Below, piece by piece: positions 1 to 11,584 of a stretch of DNA of 64,000 nucleotides; within the stretch, counting starts at the first letter, position 1, and every line of letters starts with the position of its first letter. The notes under the pieces were generated by a model. The model searched no databases. It saw nothing but the letters and a program-made list of their open reading frames with translations, and was not told the origin of the DNA. Made by a program: the position numbers and the translations under genes. Source of the DNA: Sesamum alatum (taxonomy: Eukaryota; Streptophyta; Magnoliopsida; Lamiales; Pedaliaceae); assembly GCA_034509735.1 (NCBI GenBank), contig JACGWO010000010.1:1426001-1490000 (forward strand), written 5' to 3'.

Positions 1-1
1 T

Positions 2-661
2 TGGGACCAGCTGGAGATCAGTGTACCTTACCCCACAGGATTCCATCCAAAGTCAAAATCAGAAATGGACCAATGGATGAATTTTGTACACAACCATAAG
101 AGAACAAGCCTGTTCACATTTGTTGGGGCCAAACGTAACGTGAGGGGTGATTTTCGGACCATATTACAGGATCAGTGTTATAACGAGTCGAGCTCGTGTC
201 GAGTCGTTGATTGTTCTGGGACGCGATGCTATGATGGCACGTCAGAAATCCTAGAAGCATTCTTGACGTCAGACTTCTGCTTGCAGCCTAGGGGTGATGC
301 ATTCACGAGAAGGTCCACGTTCGACTGCATGTTGGCCGGGTCAATACCGGTTTTCTTTTGGAAAAGAAGCATTTACCGTCAATACGAGTGGTTCTTGGGT
401 GATGGATCGGAGAAATTTTCAGTTTTTATAGATCGAAAAAACATAAGAAAAGGTATGTCGATAAGAAAAGTATTGGAGGGATACAACAGAGACGAGGTGA
501 GGAAAATGAGAGAAAAGATTATTAGTCTTATGCCAAAATTCGTCTATAGTATTAGTGATGAAGTGGGGAGTACTAAAGATGCTTTTGATCTTGCTATTGA
601 TGGAGTGTTGAAGAGGTTTCAGGAGCAAAAAGGGAAGAAGAATGGTAAGGATGAAATTTAA
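2..661 (+). CDS. GT47 xyloglucan galactosyltransferase-like protein, 5' end cut by window edge
   Basis: The reading frame is open from base 2, so the gene starts left of the window and about 219 C-terminal residues are visible. It aligns along its length with the complete GT47 gene at 4318-5844: VSVPYPTGFHPKSK, then SLFTFVG, then the GT47 signature SDFCLQPRGDAFTRR followed by FDCMLAGSIPVFF. GT47 (exostosin-fold) enzymes of the MUR3/XLT2 type add galactose to xyloglucan side chains in the Golgi. The first internal Met falls in the middle of the conserved domain and is not a real start. Divergence from the neighbour is substantial, so this looks like an old tandem duplicate. The C-terminus is Lys-rich. 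Family confidence is high; the exact sugar specificity cannot be told from this fragment. Confidence 0.9.
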   Translation, partial: WDQLEISVPYPTGFHPKSKSEMDQWMNFVHNHKRTSLFTFVGAKRNVRGDFRTILQDQCYNESSSCRVVDCSGTRCYDGTSEILEAFLTSDFCLQPRGDAFTRRSTFDCMLAGSIPVFFWKRSIYRQYEWFLGDGSEKFSVFIDRKNIRKGMSIRKVLEGYNRDEVRKMREKIISLMPKFVYSISDEVGSTKDAFDLAIDGVLKRFQEQKGKKNGKDEI

Positions 662-800
662 ATTGCATGTGTTAATGAATTCTTATATATGCGTTCAACT
701 AATTGGTTGAATTGACATCACTCTTCTGTTTAAAATAGATGATCTTAGATTCAAACTCAAATTGTCCCCAACTTCATTTTTCCATTGTGCTTAAAAAAAA

Positions 801-1199
801 GGGTAAATTACAGTTACCTCCTTTAAGGTTTGCTATAATTACAAATACCCTCTCGTTGTTTGAAAAATTAAAAATATCCCTTGAAGTTTGTAATTTTTAA
901 CCAAAGGCTTGAAATTAATCATCTTGCCCTTCAATTTTAGTTAAGGTTGTAGAAAAATCAACCGAGACAAATTGCATTATTGCTCCTCTGTGTGAAAAAC
1001 TTAAGAAGCCTCTCCCTACGCATTGTAGTCCAAAAAAATTCAAATTTTTTAAAAATAATTCAGTTTGCATAAAGGCATTTTGGTCAGTTCACCCAAAAAA
1101 ATGGATGGAAATGGGTTATTTGTTAGACGGTTACAAATCTCAGGGGATTAATTCTAATTTTTCAAACAACGAGGGGTATTTTTATTAGGCCAAATCTCA
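801..1199. mobile_element. Foldback MITE, family A, copy 1
   Basis: The left arm contains accctctcgttgtttgaaaa and the right arm carries its near-exact reverse complement, about 250 bases of unrelated DNA apart. The outermost roughly 25 bases of the right arm are missing and the element runs into a TA microsatellite. The same sequence recurs in opposite orientation at 22749-23153. Confidence 0.7.

Positions 1200-1201
<2 letters not shown>

Positions 1202-1231
<30 letters not shown>
1202..1231. repeat. (TA)n microsatellite
   Basis: About 15 uninterrupted TA units directly after the truncated right arm of the foldback element. Confidence 0.9.
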
Positions 1232-1233
<2 letters not shown>

Positions 1234-2191
1234 TACATGTGTTATGTGTAGGTTGATAATTGGAGACATGGGATACTTACATCATCAAAGCATAAAAGCT
1301 AAGAACACCAAAAAGAGGTAATAATCTGTGCTCCAATAAACTTAAGATTTGTACTTCCTATTTTTTTGTTTTTTTCTTTTGGGAAATATCATTTGTTGGT
1401 ATACGTATATAATAACAACTGGAAAGTTTTGCAATAAATTATGTTGACTAATCCCTTGAATTAAGTTATTTTCCTTGTTTTGATTAAGAATTGAGTTTTG
1501 GAAAAACACATTACGTTTTTATATAATGATGTTTTAACTATTAAAGACATTTCCAGTTTAAACAATATATACGCGTCATGTGTTCTTTCAAACATTTCAA
1601 TAGGCAACAAATTAAGGTATTTGGATTTGTTTGAAAACGAGCTAACTGTTATAAATCATCAATTCCCATGAAGATGCAAAACTAAAGATCATCTTAACAC
1701 TTAAGCTTTGACTTCTAACCTAAACTCGAGTATTAATCATATCAGTTTGAATAGCTCGTAAGCCCACTCATCTTAGTTATTTGGATCCCTCATTAATGGG
1801 TTGTTTGGCTAAAGTTAATTGAAATGTTTTATACTTTCTTATGGAGTATTTTCAGAAGATCTTTTTATCATTTAAAAATATGGGACTTCTGATTAACAAG
1901 AATTTTTTTTTTAATAATTAATAAGATCAAATGCAAAGAGTTAATTAAATTCGAAAATAAATTAAGAATTAAACAAATGGGCTTATATTTTGAACTGGGA
2001 TTAGTATTTGAGATCTTTGACTGGGTACCTATAAAAGGATCCTTTGAATCTTGGGTCGGATCTGGAACACTCAAGGCCCATATCCACTGCGTTGAGGACT
2101 CAAAAAGTCCAGCTGGTGTGTACACGTAGCACAGACTGGCCTGCTACTACTACTTTCCTGATTGAATTATGGGCCTCCACATTTATTTTTA

Positions 2192-2436
2192 GAGTAAATT
2201 ACATTAACATTCCATTAGGTTTAATTATACAAACATAGTATTTAATTATAATTACATCTTCTAAGGGGTGTAGGTGTAATATTTTTTAAGGGGCATTAGT
2301 GTAAGCTTTATCTTTGAATAGGGGGTATAGTTGTAATACAATTATAATCTCAGGGGATGTAGATGTAATTTTGCAAAAAATAAAAAGTGTTTGTGTAGTT
2401 TGATCTAACCTTAGAGGATGTCACTGTAATTTACTC
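2192..2436. mobile_element. Foldback MITE, family B, with 9-bp target duplication
   Basis: It begins gagtaaattacattaac and ends with the inverted form gtcactgtaatttactc. It is flanked on both sides by the exact 9-mer ttattttta (2183-2191 and 2437-2445). A 9-bp duplication with terminal inverted repeats is the mark of Mutator-like insertion. There is no coding capacity. A partial second copy lies at 10880. Confidence 0.8.
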
Positions 2437-3946
2437 TTATTTTTATTCAGTTGAGTTCTAATTTGCTAAATCATGCATTTCTTTATAAGCCATGAAAAGT
2501 TTGACTGCTTGGATTTTTTGTTTCAAATTTATTCTATCTTATATTTTATTCAATAACACACAACATGTATATAAAAATGATATTAAGTATTTTATTTTTA
2601 AAAAAATCATATACACATAACATATATACATTAAATAAAATAAAAAATAAAATAAGTTTTGCAACATAAAATTCCAACTGTTATTTGGTGGAGAAGGGTT
2701 TTTGCATTATCGGCGCCTCAAGGCGAGTATAAGGGACCATGCCCTGACTTGTTTACTTCATCAACGACGAAAACGTATAATGTGAAGACAAATAAGCTCC
2801 ATGCCACAATCTAAACAATAATTAAATAAATAATTTAATTTATTTTCATTCCACACCTTCATCTGTCTATACTATTATAAAAAAAAAAATTATTTTTTTT
2901 CACTCATAAATAACGGTTAATGAGAATGTAACATCGACTTTTTTGTAATGCCAAAAATAACATTCAACTGATAAGATAACTACTTTATTCAACTTTTCAA
3001 ATTTTATATTAATTGATAAATTAATTTTTTTTCTTTCTTTTTTTTTAATGTGATGTATTAGTTTATATATTTTACTCTTATTTATAATATATTATAAAAC
3101 ATAAAAAAATATTTATTATATGCATACAGAATCAGCATGCCACAATGACTACTATATTTAAAAAGGAAGTCCAAATTAATTGAGTATTTCTGTCAATCTT
3201 TTGACCAAAAAAAAAAAAAAAGTATTTATGTCGCATAAACAATATTAATTGCAATATTTATTACAACTACAAGTTGGGGCGCTCAGCGCCCTTACTAAGT
3301 AGCATTTATTGACCTGGACAATTATTTTAGTGCAATCACCGTAAATCGCGCGTAACGCCTTTAATTTAATCCTAATCTCAGCTACGCCCCCCTTAATCAG
3401 TGGATCATCCAACTTCTAGACTTTGTGGTCACCTCATATTTCTATGTTTACCCTTACCTAACTCCATACTATACTATTTGGACAACTTTATATTAATCCA
3501 TTAAATGCTATTTATATAAATTTATGAACTACATCATAGCAAATCCTCATCAGATGTTCTAAAATAAAATTTAATTCAAGATTCTTCTCTTTAATTGATC
3601 GGACACTAGAAAATATAGACAACATTATAATTTAAAAAATTAAAATTAAATTTCAATTGGTAGCACTAGATAATCAGCCCGACAACCTATTAATAGAGAG
3701 ATCTCACCGTACAACATGGGAAGATACTAGTTTGATTAAGAGGTGATTGTTGCCTCATAATTATGTGAAAAAAGATCCTAATAATTAGGTTCTTAACTTT
3801 AAGTACACGCAGAAAGGAATAAACCAAACACCTATATTATAGTATAGATAAAACAATAATATAATTAACCAACTTTAAATATATATATATAAATAAAAAG
3901 CAAAAAAGAAAAAAAAGAAGGAAGTGATTTATTTTAATTATGGGCA

Positions 3947-3954
3947 TCACGTGA
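3947..3954. promoter_or_regulatory. G-box (tcacgtga) upstream of the GT47 gene
   Basis: Palindromic CACGTG core about 365 bases before the ATG at 4318, next to attggc (CCAAT-like). G-boxes bind bZIP/bHLH factors. Function here is inferred from position only. Confidence 0.35.
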
Positions 3955-4317
3955 TTGGCTCCTGCTTTTCCAAAGGGGGCTTTTTCATTGGGAGGCTATA
4001 CCTGATTTTCATCTGTTTCTTACACACTACAATTCTTTACAATTAGATGCGTAGTCTGGAAATCGTCGGCACATCCGGCTGATAGATTTCAATTCCCCAC
4101 TAACAAACGGTTGAGATGAAGGAACACCCCCACGTTGTCGTGTGTCGGTGATCATCTCACTCACCAGTCACCACCTCGTAATCATCACGCTCTCCTGCTG
4201 AGGCTTTTCCTTCACATGCCCATTGTCCAATACCTCTCTCCTTTTGTTTTCCTACAATTTTCTCTTCTTCCTCTTCCTCCTTGGTTCTCTTCACTCTGCA
4301 GCACCGGCAGGTGAATA

Positions 4318-5844
4318 ATGGTTCCTTCCTCACCCGAAGCGCAGGCTATGAAGAAACCGCCCAAGAACACAAATTTCGTGACGAGTATTCTGAATTTCTT
4401 TCGGATCCACTTTTCTTCACACCCTCGTTTCTGGCTCTTCATCGCTTTTCTCTGGATCCAAGCGATTATCATTTTCTTCGCTCGCACTCCTCCGCCGTGT
4501 TTCCCGGACCGTACCGCCGACGTATCGGCCACCGTCCCCCTACGCTACGTCGCACCTCCTTCCAATGACGACGCCGCATCCAACGCCACACTGCCCGAAA
4601 CCCCCGCTGCTCCGGCCCCGCCCTACACTGATGAATGCCCCTCCGGCAGAATCTATGCCTACGATCTGCCTTCCATGTTCAACAAAGATTTGGTGCTTAC
4701 CAATTGCACTGACCTAGATCCCTGGAACTGGGAATGCGGCATCATTACCAACCACGGCTACGGCCGCGCCGCCACTGAACTCCGCCGGATCTTGCCGGAG
4801 GATCTATATAAATCGTGGTACCATACGAATCAGTACACTCTAGAGATAATATTCCACCACCGGGTTCTGAAACATAAATGCAGAACCCTACAGCCGGAAT
4901 CCGCTACAGCATTCTACATTCCGTTCTACGCCGGACTCGCGGTAGGGAAGCACTTATGGATGAACGACACTGCCAAACGCGACAAGCATTGCAAGATGAT
5001 GCTGCGTTGGGTGAAGAATCAACCGTACTGGATGAAATCCAACGGCTCGGATCACTTCATGACAATAGGCAGAATCACGTGGGATTTCCGGCGGCTGACC
5101 GACCCGGGAAAAAGCTGGGGATCCAGTTTTCTTAACATGCCTGAAATGAACAAAGTCAGCCGCTTCATCGTGGAGAAGTACCCAGGGGATGAGATGGATG
5201 TTAGTGTTCCTTACCCCACTGGATTCCACCCCAAATCAAAAGACAACCTCATTGAGTGGCAAAACTTCGTTAGGGATTACAAGCGTTCCAGTCTGTTCAG
5301 TTTCGTCGGGGAGAACCGTAACTGGGCCAACAATGATTTACGCCGGATTCTGCTGGATTACTGTTACAAAGAAGCGGGTGCTTGCCGGGCCGTGGACTGC
5401 GCCGTCAGTGAGTGTCCCACCAATTCGTCGATGATTTTGAATGCTCTGCTGGAATCGGAGTTCTGTTTGCAGCCCAAGGGGGATAGTTTTACAAGAAAGG
5501 AAGTTTTTGACTGCATGATAGCGGGTTCAGTGCCGGTGTTTTTCCAGAAGACGGCTTACGAACAGCATGAGTGGTTCTTGCCGGGGGAACCAGAGAGTTA
5601 CTCGGTTTTCATAGACCACGAAGAGGTGAGGAACGGGAAGACGTCGGTGAAGCAGGTATTGATGGGGTATAGCAAAGAGGAGATTCGGAAGAAGAGAGAA
5701 AAGGTGATCGAGACGATTCCGAGGATAACTTATGCAAAACCAAATACTGGAGTGAGGAGTTTTAAAGATGCTTTTGATATTGCTCTTGATGGGGTCTTGG
5801 AGAGGATTAAGGAGGAAAAAGAATGGGCTGATTTCTTAAGATGA
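4318..5844 (+). CDS. Xyloglucan galactosyltransferase, GT47, XLT2/MUR3-like
   Basis: Single-exon gene, 508 aa. GT47 enzymes of this type add galactose to xyloglucan side chains in the Golgi lumen. Residues about 37-55 form one hydrophobic signal-anchor (FWLFIAFLWIQAIIIFFA) after a short basic N-terminus, as in type II Golgi transferases, followed by a Pro/Ala-rich stem. The exostosin domain spans about 105-470, from CPSGRIYAYDLPSMFN through VSVPYPTGFHPKSK to the signature SEFCLQPKGDSFTRK and CMIAGSVPVFF. Length fits the XLT2/GT18 group better than the longer MUR3, but I cannot exclude another clade-A GT47. The start at 4318 follows a CT-rich leader; a second in-frame Met at residue 11 would leave the anchor intact. 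The upstream neighbour is a partial paralog on the same strand. Confidence 0.92.
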   Translation: MVPSSPEAQAMKKPPKNTNFVTSILNFFRIHFSSHPRFWLFIAFLWIQAIIIFFARTPPPCFPDRTADVSATVPLRYVAPPSNDDAASNATLPETPAAPAPPYTDECPSGRIYAYDLPSMFNKDLVLTNCTDLDPWNWECGIITNHGYGRAATELRRILPEDLYKSWYHTNQYTLEIIFHHRVLKHKCRTLQPESATAFYIPFYAGLAVGKHLWMNDTAKRDKHCKMMLRWVKNQPYWMKSNGSDHFMTIGRITWDFRRLTDPGKSWGSSFLNMPEMNKVSRFIVEKYPGDEMDVSVPYPTGFHPKSKDNLIEWQNFVRDYKRSSLFSFVGENRNWANNDLRRILLDYCYKEAGACRAVDCAVSECPTNSSMILNALLESEFCLQPKGDSFTRKEVFDCMIAGSVPVFFQKTAYEQHEWFLPGEPESYSVFIDHEEVRNGKTSVKQVLMGYSKEEIRKKREKVIETIPRITYAKPNTGVRSFKDAFDIALDGVLERIKEEKEWADFLR

Positions 5845-8693
5845 GAAACACAAGTGGGATGGGCAGGCTTTTCTTTTTCCGTAATGTTTGTCATTGTAGT
5901 GAAGTATGAGGTGCAAGGCAAGAATTTGGGACTGCTGGTAGCACCATCAGTTGCGAGAATCTTGAGTCCAGAGAAGTATTGGATCACAAAATTGTGGGGA
6001 AGTAGTGGATCAGAATATCTTCAAGAATTCTTCAGAGATGAAAATTTTTCACTTGTATTTAGAAACATGGATTTGATGGTTTCATATATTGAAGTTTTTC
6101 ACATACGAAAATGTGTATAATGTGAGAGTTCCAGCACTGGCTGCAAGCCCTCAGAACACAGAATCAAAACTGATAAGTTGTACTGACCAACTGGTGTGGA
6201 TCTTATGTCTCTATATCAATACAATGCAAATTCTTGAATGATGTTTGCCTGGCGCACTTGTTAGCATTTTGAATTTAACAGTAGGCTGTAGGCCATATAC
6301 TTTAGAAGTAGCTTCTATCTATACAGGACTAGAACATGTAACCAAGGGGAAAGTTTAGTTGCTTATCACTTAATCTGGCAACTTCCATGGTATGAATATG
6401 TTCTAAGGTGGGTCTCATCTACTTGCATACTATCATAAATGTTATACTCCTTACCTGTAAAACAAGAAGAATTTAGAAAAGTTATCAGGATTAATTTAGA
6501 CACCAATTTTGAAAACACGAGTTCACGCATTGAAACAGGTATTAAAGATAGTGCAGTGGCAATGAAGTTTTCCAGCCAAACAAGGAAATGCCTGATCTAA
6601 AATGTTCCATCGCTGTGAAATACTATGTATCACCAAGCACCAACTAGCAAACAAGAATTGTTTGAACACTTATAATGGAAATTCCTCTATTTTATGCCAA
6701 ATCAATCTAACTTCCATTCTAGGCTCAGGTGTTGTGGTATTCAAAGGAAGAAATGAGAAGAGAAAAGCACCAGGGATGAGAGTTTCTTTCCTTTTCATTC
6801 GATTCCAGTTGGTGGATTTAGCTTGAACCCAGACCATTTACATGGGACTTCAAACCACCTGTTTCCTCATAACCCGAATGAAAGATATATATCTGTGGTT
6901 TATAGCAATAATTGATCAAATAGAAAATTCAAGGCATTTTGTGAATAAAGAATAAAACAATCATTTAGCTTTCAACTGCAAGAGAATAACAAGTCTTACC
7001 TTCTAATCGATTGTAGTGACATCCCCTCTCCTCACCCTTTGGGACACGATTAAGGCAACACTTCGCAAACTTGATCTCCTTGTTCATTGGAGATTGTCCA
7101 AATACAGGTGCCGAATTCCAGCCTACATGATAACTAAAGTGGAAAGGAAACACAAGGACGATAATAATCACAATATGGAACCCTCCACCTTATTTTGTCA
7201 TTGCTTAAAGAGTAGAGGTTGACTCGGGCATTTGCCATCAATGTAACAGGATGACTGGAGACAACTTAGCATTACCTTGCTTATGAATTTGTTCAGTTTG
7301 ATCCAACTACAAGAAATGGAAGACATGAGACAAATTCTTGCAGCTAAACATACTGGGGAGCTGCTTTAGAGTAATTAGTTGAAGGTTCTGTACATTGTCA
7401 TGCATGGCAATGCGAAATCCAGCATTATATCAAGCACGCAACACTTTAGTAGGATAGCATAAAGAAAATTGGTCAATTTACTAGTTACATCTCTAGTGTT
7501 TACTTCCATTTATGACCTCAGTTATAAGCATAAACTAAAACATAGCATGGGCTCTGATCTTGCATCAATTGTCAGAAATGTCAATCAAGGAACTAGACTC
7601 AGTAAAAATAAGACATGGTATAGGTTCTAATCATACAACTATTAGATATTCAATCAAGGATCTAGAGTTAAAATCTTTTCATTAACCAGAAGAAGATTGT
7701 CACTGTTCCGCTACAGGAGCCAATAGTTCAGATAAACATGAATATCTTTGTTCATCTGGTATGCATAGCATTACATTATCATTTTCCTTACTATCTCCAC
7801 ATCGAGCTTCACAGGGATGCCAATTGCCATTTCAACTTAAGAATCGAAAAAATTCCTCAGATAAGATGGAAGGTTTAAGATGGTTTTGATCATAGAAAAT
7901 CCACCATAAATTTCAAGACTTGTTTAAAAGAACATTCTCATGGACAATAAAATGCAGACAGAAAGAAGTGAAAACCAAATGGGCAGAGAAACTAAAGAAA
8001 TGAGTACCATTATGCATGGGTAAGAAGAATATCTAAGTTAACATCCCAGTATCTCATATAGCAGGAATCCCATCAGAAAAAAGATGGGAACCTGATGGGC
8101 TCCAAGCACATGTGCAAAGCTAAGTAACAAAAGAGTGCAGATCAGCCAGTGTACATCAAAATAGGAAAACCAAATCAACCGAAGACCATAAACGTAGTGA
8201 AACTCAGAACTATTTCATTTCAAATAAACATATCAGAAATATGGATTCCAGAAAAAGCATTAGATTATATCCATGATATCTCCTCCTGCTATCATGATTT
8301 GAAGATCAGAATCTATATTTGGTGATAAATGCTAGTCTGTCCAGTATATTTTTATGTACGAAAACTGCAAATACTTTACCATTTTAATCACTAATTTTGT
8401 ACTAATTAGAAACAATATAAAAGTCATGATACATAGAAGAAAAACAACTTAGTCCTTTTTCCACTAGAAAAATAAGATTAACAGATATGAGATCTTATCC
8501 ATGGAAACTTGTATCAATTTCGTAAAAAATGTATTGTAGTCACACTAAATTTGTACAGTGTAATAGCAGAATTGTAGAAACCACCATTAAGGATTGGAGA
8601 ACTATAACTAGACAAAAATAGGCAGTCATTCATTGTTACACAAGGTGGATTTACCCCAAAGAGATCTCATTCTTTTCTTGTTTGATATCTTCC
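5845..8693. other. Intergenic region, GT47 3' flank to LisH gene
   Basis: The first few hundred bases are probably the 3' UTR of the galactosyltransferase. The rest has no coding region I can support. I looked here on the minus strand for WD40 exons belonging to the LisH gene and saw none. One exon-like block lies at 7000-7122. Confidence 0.6.
7000..7122 (-). other. Exon-like block of unknown origin
   Basis: On the minus strand, 123 bases bounded by a good acceptor (catgtag) and a strong donor (agaag|gtaag), with one frame open throughout (41 codons, no recognisable domain). It could be a 3' non-coding exon of the LisH gene upstream on the same strand, or chance. Confidence 0.25.
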
Positions 8694-10299
8694 TTAAGTT
8701 CTTATGTATCGATTTCTCCGTCGTTCTGAAGCTTTTGCTGATTTAATCCGTTTGCTACCCTTTTGATCTCTATCCTTACCTTCTTTCTCCATATTCTGTT
8801 TCCCCCGATCCTCTCTTGCCTTACCTTTGGCTCCTTCATTTTCTTTGTCTAATTCCTTTTCTCCAGCCACATGTTGGTTTTTCTTCTTGTCCTTCACAAT
8901 TTTCTGCAACTCATGGACATCCTTTGTGATGAGATCCATAAGTTGCAGATTAATGAAATCTTCATCCACCTCATTGTCACACTGATGAGAATATAACAAA
9001 CATTGATCAGGAAAAGATATCCTTATTTCAATTTGTGACAGCTAAGATTACACAATTACTGACATCACTCAAATTTGCTTCCATTTCCATGTACTGAAGT
9101 CCTTTCATTGTAAGCTTGATTAGAGCTGTAGGTGGAACCAAGTTGCCATCAATTTCAGAGTTGTTGATGCCAGCCTCATAGCCAAAAGTAAAAGCTGTAT
9201 GCAGAAAACCTACAAGAGAGAGTCATGAAAACAACTCAACAAACACACCCACACACATCTGTGAGAGAGAGAGGGAGGGAGATGAATTTACATGAATCAA
9301 ACCAAAAGATGCACAAGTTAATCCATTGTCATCAAATTTAAGTATTAACTAAAACTGTTCTAACTTTTAGCAATGCACATTGCCAAATTCATCACAATAG
9401 CTTTCTTTTATAAATTTCAATGTTTTCTTTAAATTGTTTTAACATTAGACAATACTCGGAAGTGTTTGGTGAATCTATAACCCCCTTAAATATATTTTAG
9501 AAATTAGATGAGAGCTTATAAAATGTATTAAAGTTTATCATTAAGTTAGATGATGAGCTTATAAAATCCCAAAATAACCTAATGAAATTTTATAAAATCT
9601 TTTAAGAAAAATAAGGAGCTCATAAATTGTTTAAAAAACTCTTAAAAACTTTAAAAAAAATTTAAAGACTTTTAACCATAGTAATCATATGCAGAGTACT
9701 ACCCACAGTTGATAAGCTTGTTTCATCCAAATAATTCGGAAGCTTATTCTTAAAATGAGATCATACTTTTCTAAATGCCAACCGCCCAATAAATAGTCAA
9801 ATATAGAAATTACAACTATTAAATTAGCCCAATTCTAGTCTAGGAATCCCAACCCCCAAATACCAGAAAGTAAGCATAATTGGACGGCAAGATGCCAAGA
9901 ACTAGTTAATGTTTCCCTAAACCAACAAATCAATTACAGTTCAAATGAACAATCCGTTAGAATTCCCAAAAGAATCACTCTATATATTGCTACAATAACC
10001 AAAATAACCAAGTCTATGACCAATTCCCCCGGAAATCCAAGTCAAACTTCTATCCCCAAGAATACTAAAGAATTCGAAAGCACAAAAAACCCCATTTCGA
10101 ACATAAAGAACAACAGTTCAAATACTCCGGATTAGTCCGCAACAAGTGTTGGCCAGTGTGTGCGCGAATATAGAACAGAGGGAAACAGTGGATACGTATA
10201 TTGAATTTCAACATACACATAAAGATTAGAGAGACAACCTGATTCTTGGAGATAACGGAATATGATGTAATTCAATTCCCCAGGAGTGATGGAAGGCAT
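8694..10299 (-). CDS. LisH-domain protein resembling the N-terminus of HOS15 (no WD40 repeats)
   Basis: Three exons on the minus strand: 10299-10239, 9209-9064 and 8981-8694, giving 164 aa. Exon 1 gives MPSITPGELNYIIFRYLQES, a LisH dimerisation motif. Exon 2 gives AFTFGYEAGINNSEIDGNL, then VPPTALIKL and LQYMEMEANLSD, which match the start of plant HOS15 (a TBL1/TBLR1-like corepressor subunit of histone deacetylase complexes). Exon 3 gives DEDFINLQLMDLITKDVHEL followed by a Lys/Glu-rich charged tail, as in HOS15. HOS15 proteins then carry about seven WD40 repeats (around 610 aa), but here a stop follows at 8694 and I see no WD40 exon downstream. A strong internal donor (gaag|gtaagg, near 8781-8787) within exon 3 could splice to an unseen exon. 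Frame is kept only if intron 2 starts at gtcagt. It is either a truncated paralog or a LisH-only protein. Family assignment is good; functionality is uncertain. Confidence 0.75.
9210..10238 (-). other. Intron 1 of the LisH gene
   Basis: About 1 kb, AT-rich. It includes a CA/GA-rich patch near 9245-9285 and a stretch at about 9450-9670 with repeated gagcttataaaat motifs that looks like a decayed small transposon. No coding region. Confidence 0.6.
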
Positions 10300-10879
10300 C
10301 ACGGCTCACTGCAACCACCTCTCAATCTGAGAATTCTTAGTACTAGCGAGATGAGAAGAGAAGGGGGTTGAAGGGGAGAGAGTAGAGAAGAAGAAAGGAA
10401 AGGAGATTTTCCAATTCAAATTCTGCTGCATACTGTTTGTTTGAATTTCGTTTCGGTATTTATGCTTATGCATGATGAGTTCGTTAGTTATCTAACTAAC
10501 CCATTTGGTTGTTCAGAGCCCCAATTAACTAACACAGTACTCCGGCGCGTGACAGAGTCGCATTGCAGTTGCAGCCCAAAAAATAATAATAATAATAATT
10601 TAACTATTTGATGGTTGATTAAACTCGATTAATAAAAATTCGTTTGAAATTGATTTGTTAAACTTAATAAATTAAATTTAAATAAACACTTCTGTTTGAT
10701 AACTTTTGAGCTGGGCTTTATTAGTGAAAAAATAATTAAATATATTTAAAAATATTAAATTACTTGAATTCGACTCGTATTTGATTAAATTATTGCTTGT
10801 TTGAACTCAATTAAATCAATAATAAAATAAAATTCAAAATAAAAAATTTTAAGCTCGACAATAATACAAATAAATTTTA

Positions 10880-11085
10880 GAGTAAATTACAGTGACACCC
10901 CTTGAGATTAGACCAAAATACACAAACACTCTCTGTTTTTTGCAAAATTACAACTACACTTCATATTCAAAAGCAAAGCTTACACTAAATATCCTTAAAA
11001 AATATTACACTAACACCCCTTAGACGGTATAGTTGTAATTACGTAAAAAATAAAAAATATTTATATAATTAAATCTAATGTAGGA
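10880..11085. mobile_element. Foldback MITE, family B, right end lost
   Basis: The left end gagtaaattacagtgacacc matches the termini of the complete copy at 2192-2436, and internal phrases such as cacccctta and gtaattacgtaaaaaataaa are shared. No inverted right terminus is found. Confidence 0.65.
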
Positions 11086-11098
11086 ATCAATTGTTTTT

Positions 11099-11298
11099 GT
11101 GGTACATCAGTTTGGTCTTTTGAAACCATGGGGTAGCCCAAAATAACTAGGGCCTGTTTCAAATTACGGTCAAAAAATCTGAAATATACTGAAACAGTGA
11201 AAATTGGCGTGGTGAAAAAAAAAAAAAAGTAAAATTTGATTGTTCATGTGAGATTATGTAGAATTGGATTTCAAGTTCTTGCAACCAATAAGTAATTT
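11099..11298. repeat. Direct repeat flanking the first P450, left copy
   Basis: Matches about 14055-14240 in the same orientation, sharing agtttggtctt, gtagccca, taactaggg and then the exact run ttgttcatgtgagattatgt. The two copies bracket the first P450 gene. Confidence 0.75.
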
Positions 11299-11584
11299 CA
11301 TTAAATATGAGTTCAGCTCTTTTTCAGTTCACTCTAACATCAAATTTGAATTCGAATTTCCATTACTCAGCTTTAACTTTTTTTTTAATTATTATAAATA
11401 CAATTTTTAATCATTAAATACATTTTAAATACCAATTATTAATCAAATACATTCAAATTTCGGTCTCCACCAAAATAATATTAGAGTCAATTTTCAACGA
11501 GAACTCAATCATTCAAGTTTTGACATTAGTATGTATAAAAATTAATAAATAAAATAACAAGGGTATTAATATTTATCGTGTAAT

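Larger units (their letters stand above)
662..4317. other. Intergenic region between the two GT47 genes
   Basis: AT-rich, with no credible coding region. It holds two foldback elements (801-1199 and 2192-2436), a TA microsatellite near 1202-1231, long A/T runs (for example 2878-2900 and 3207-3222) and, from about 3930, the proximal promoter and CT-rich leader of the next gene. The rest is featureless to my reading. Confidence 0.7.

Noticed and set aside
5850..8690. Search for WD40 exons completing the HOS15-like gene
   Set aside because: No minus-strand segment reads like WD40 repeats (no GH...WD pattern); only one anonymous exon-like block.
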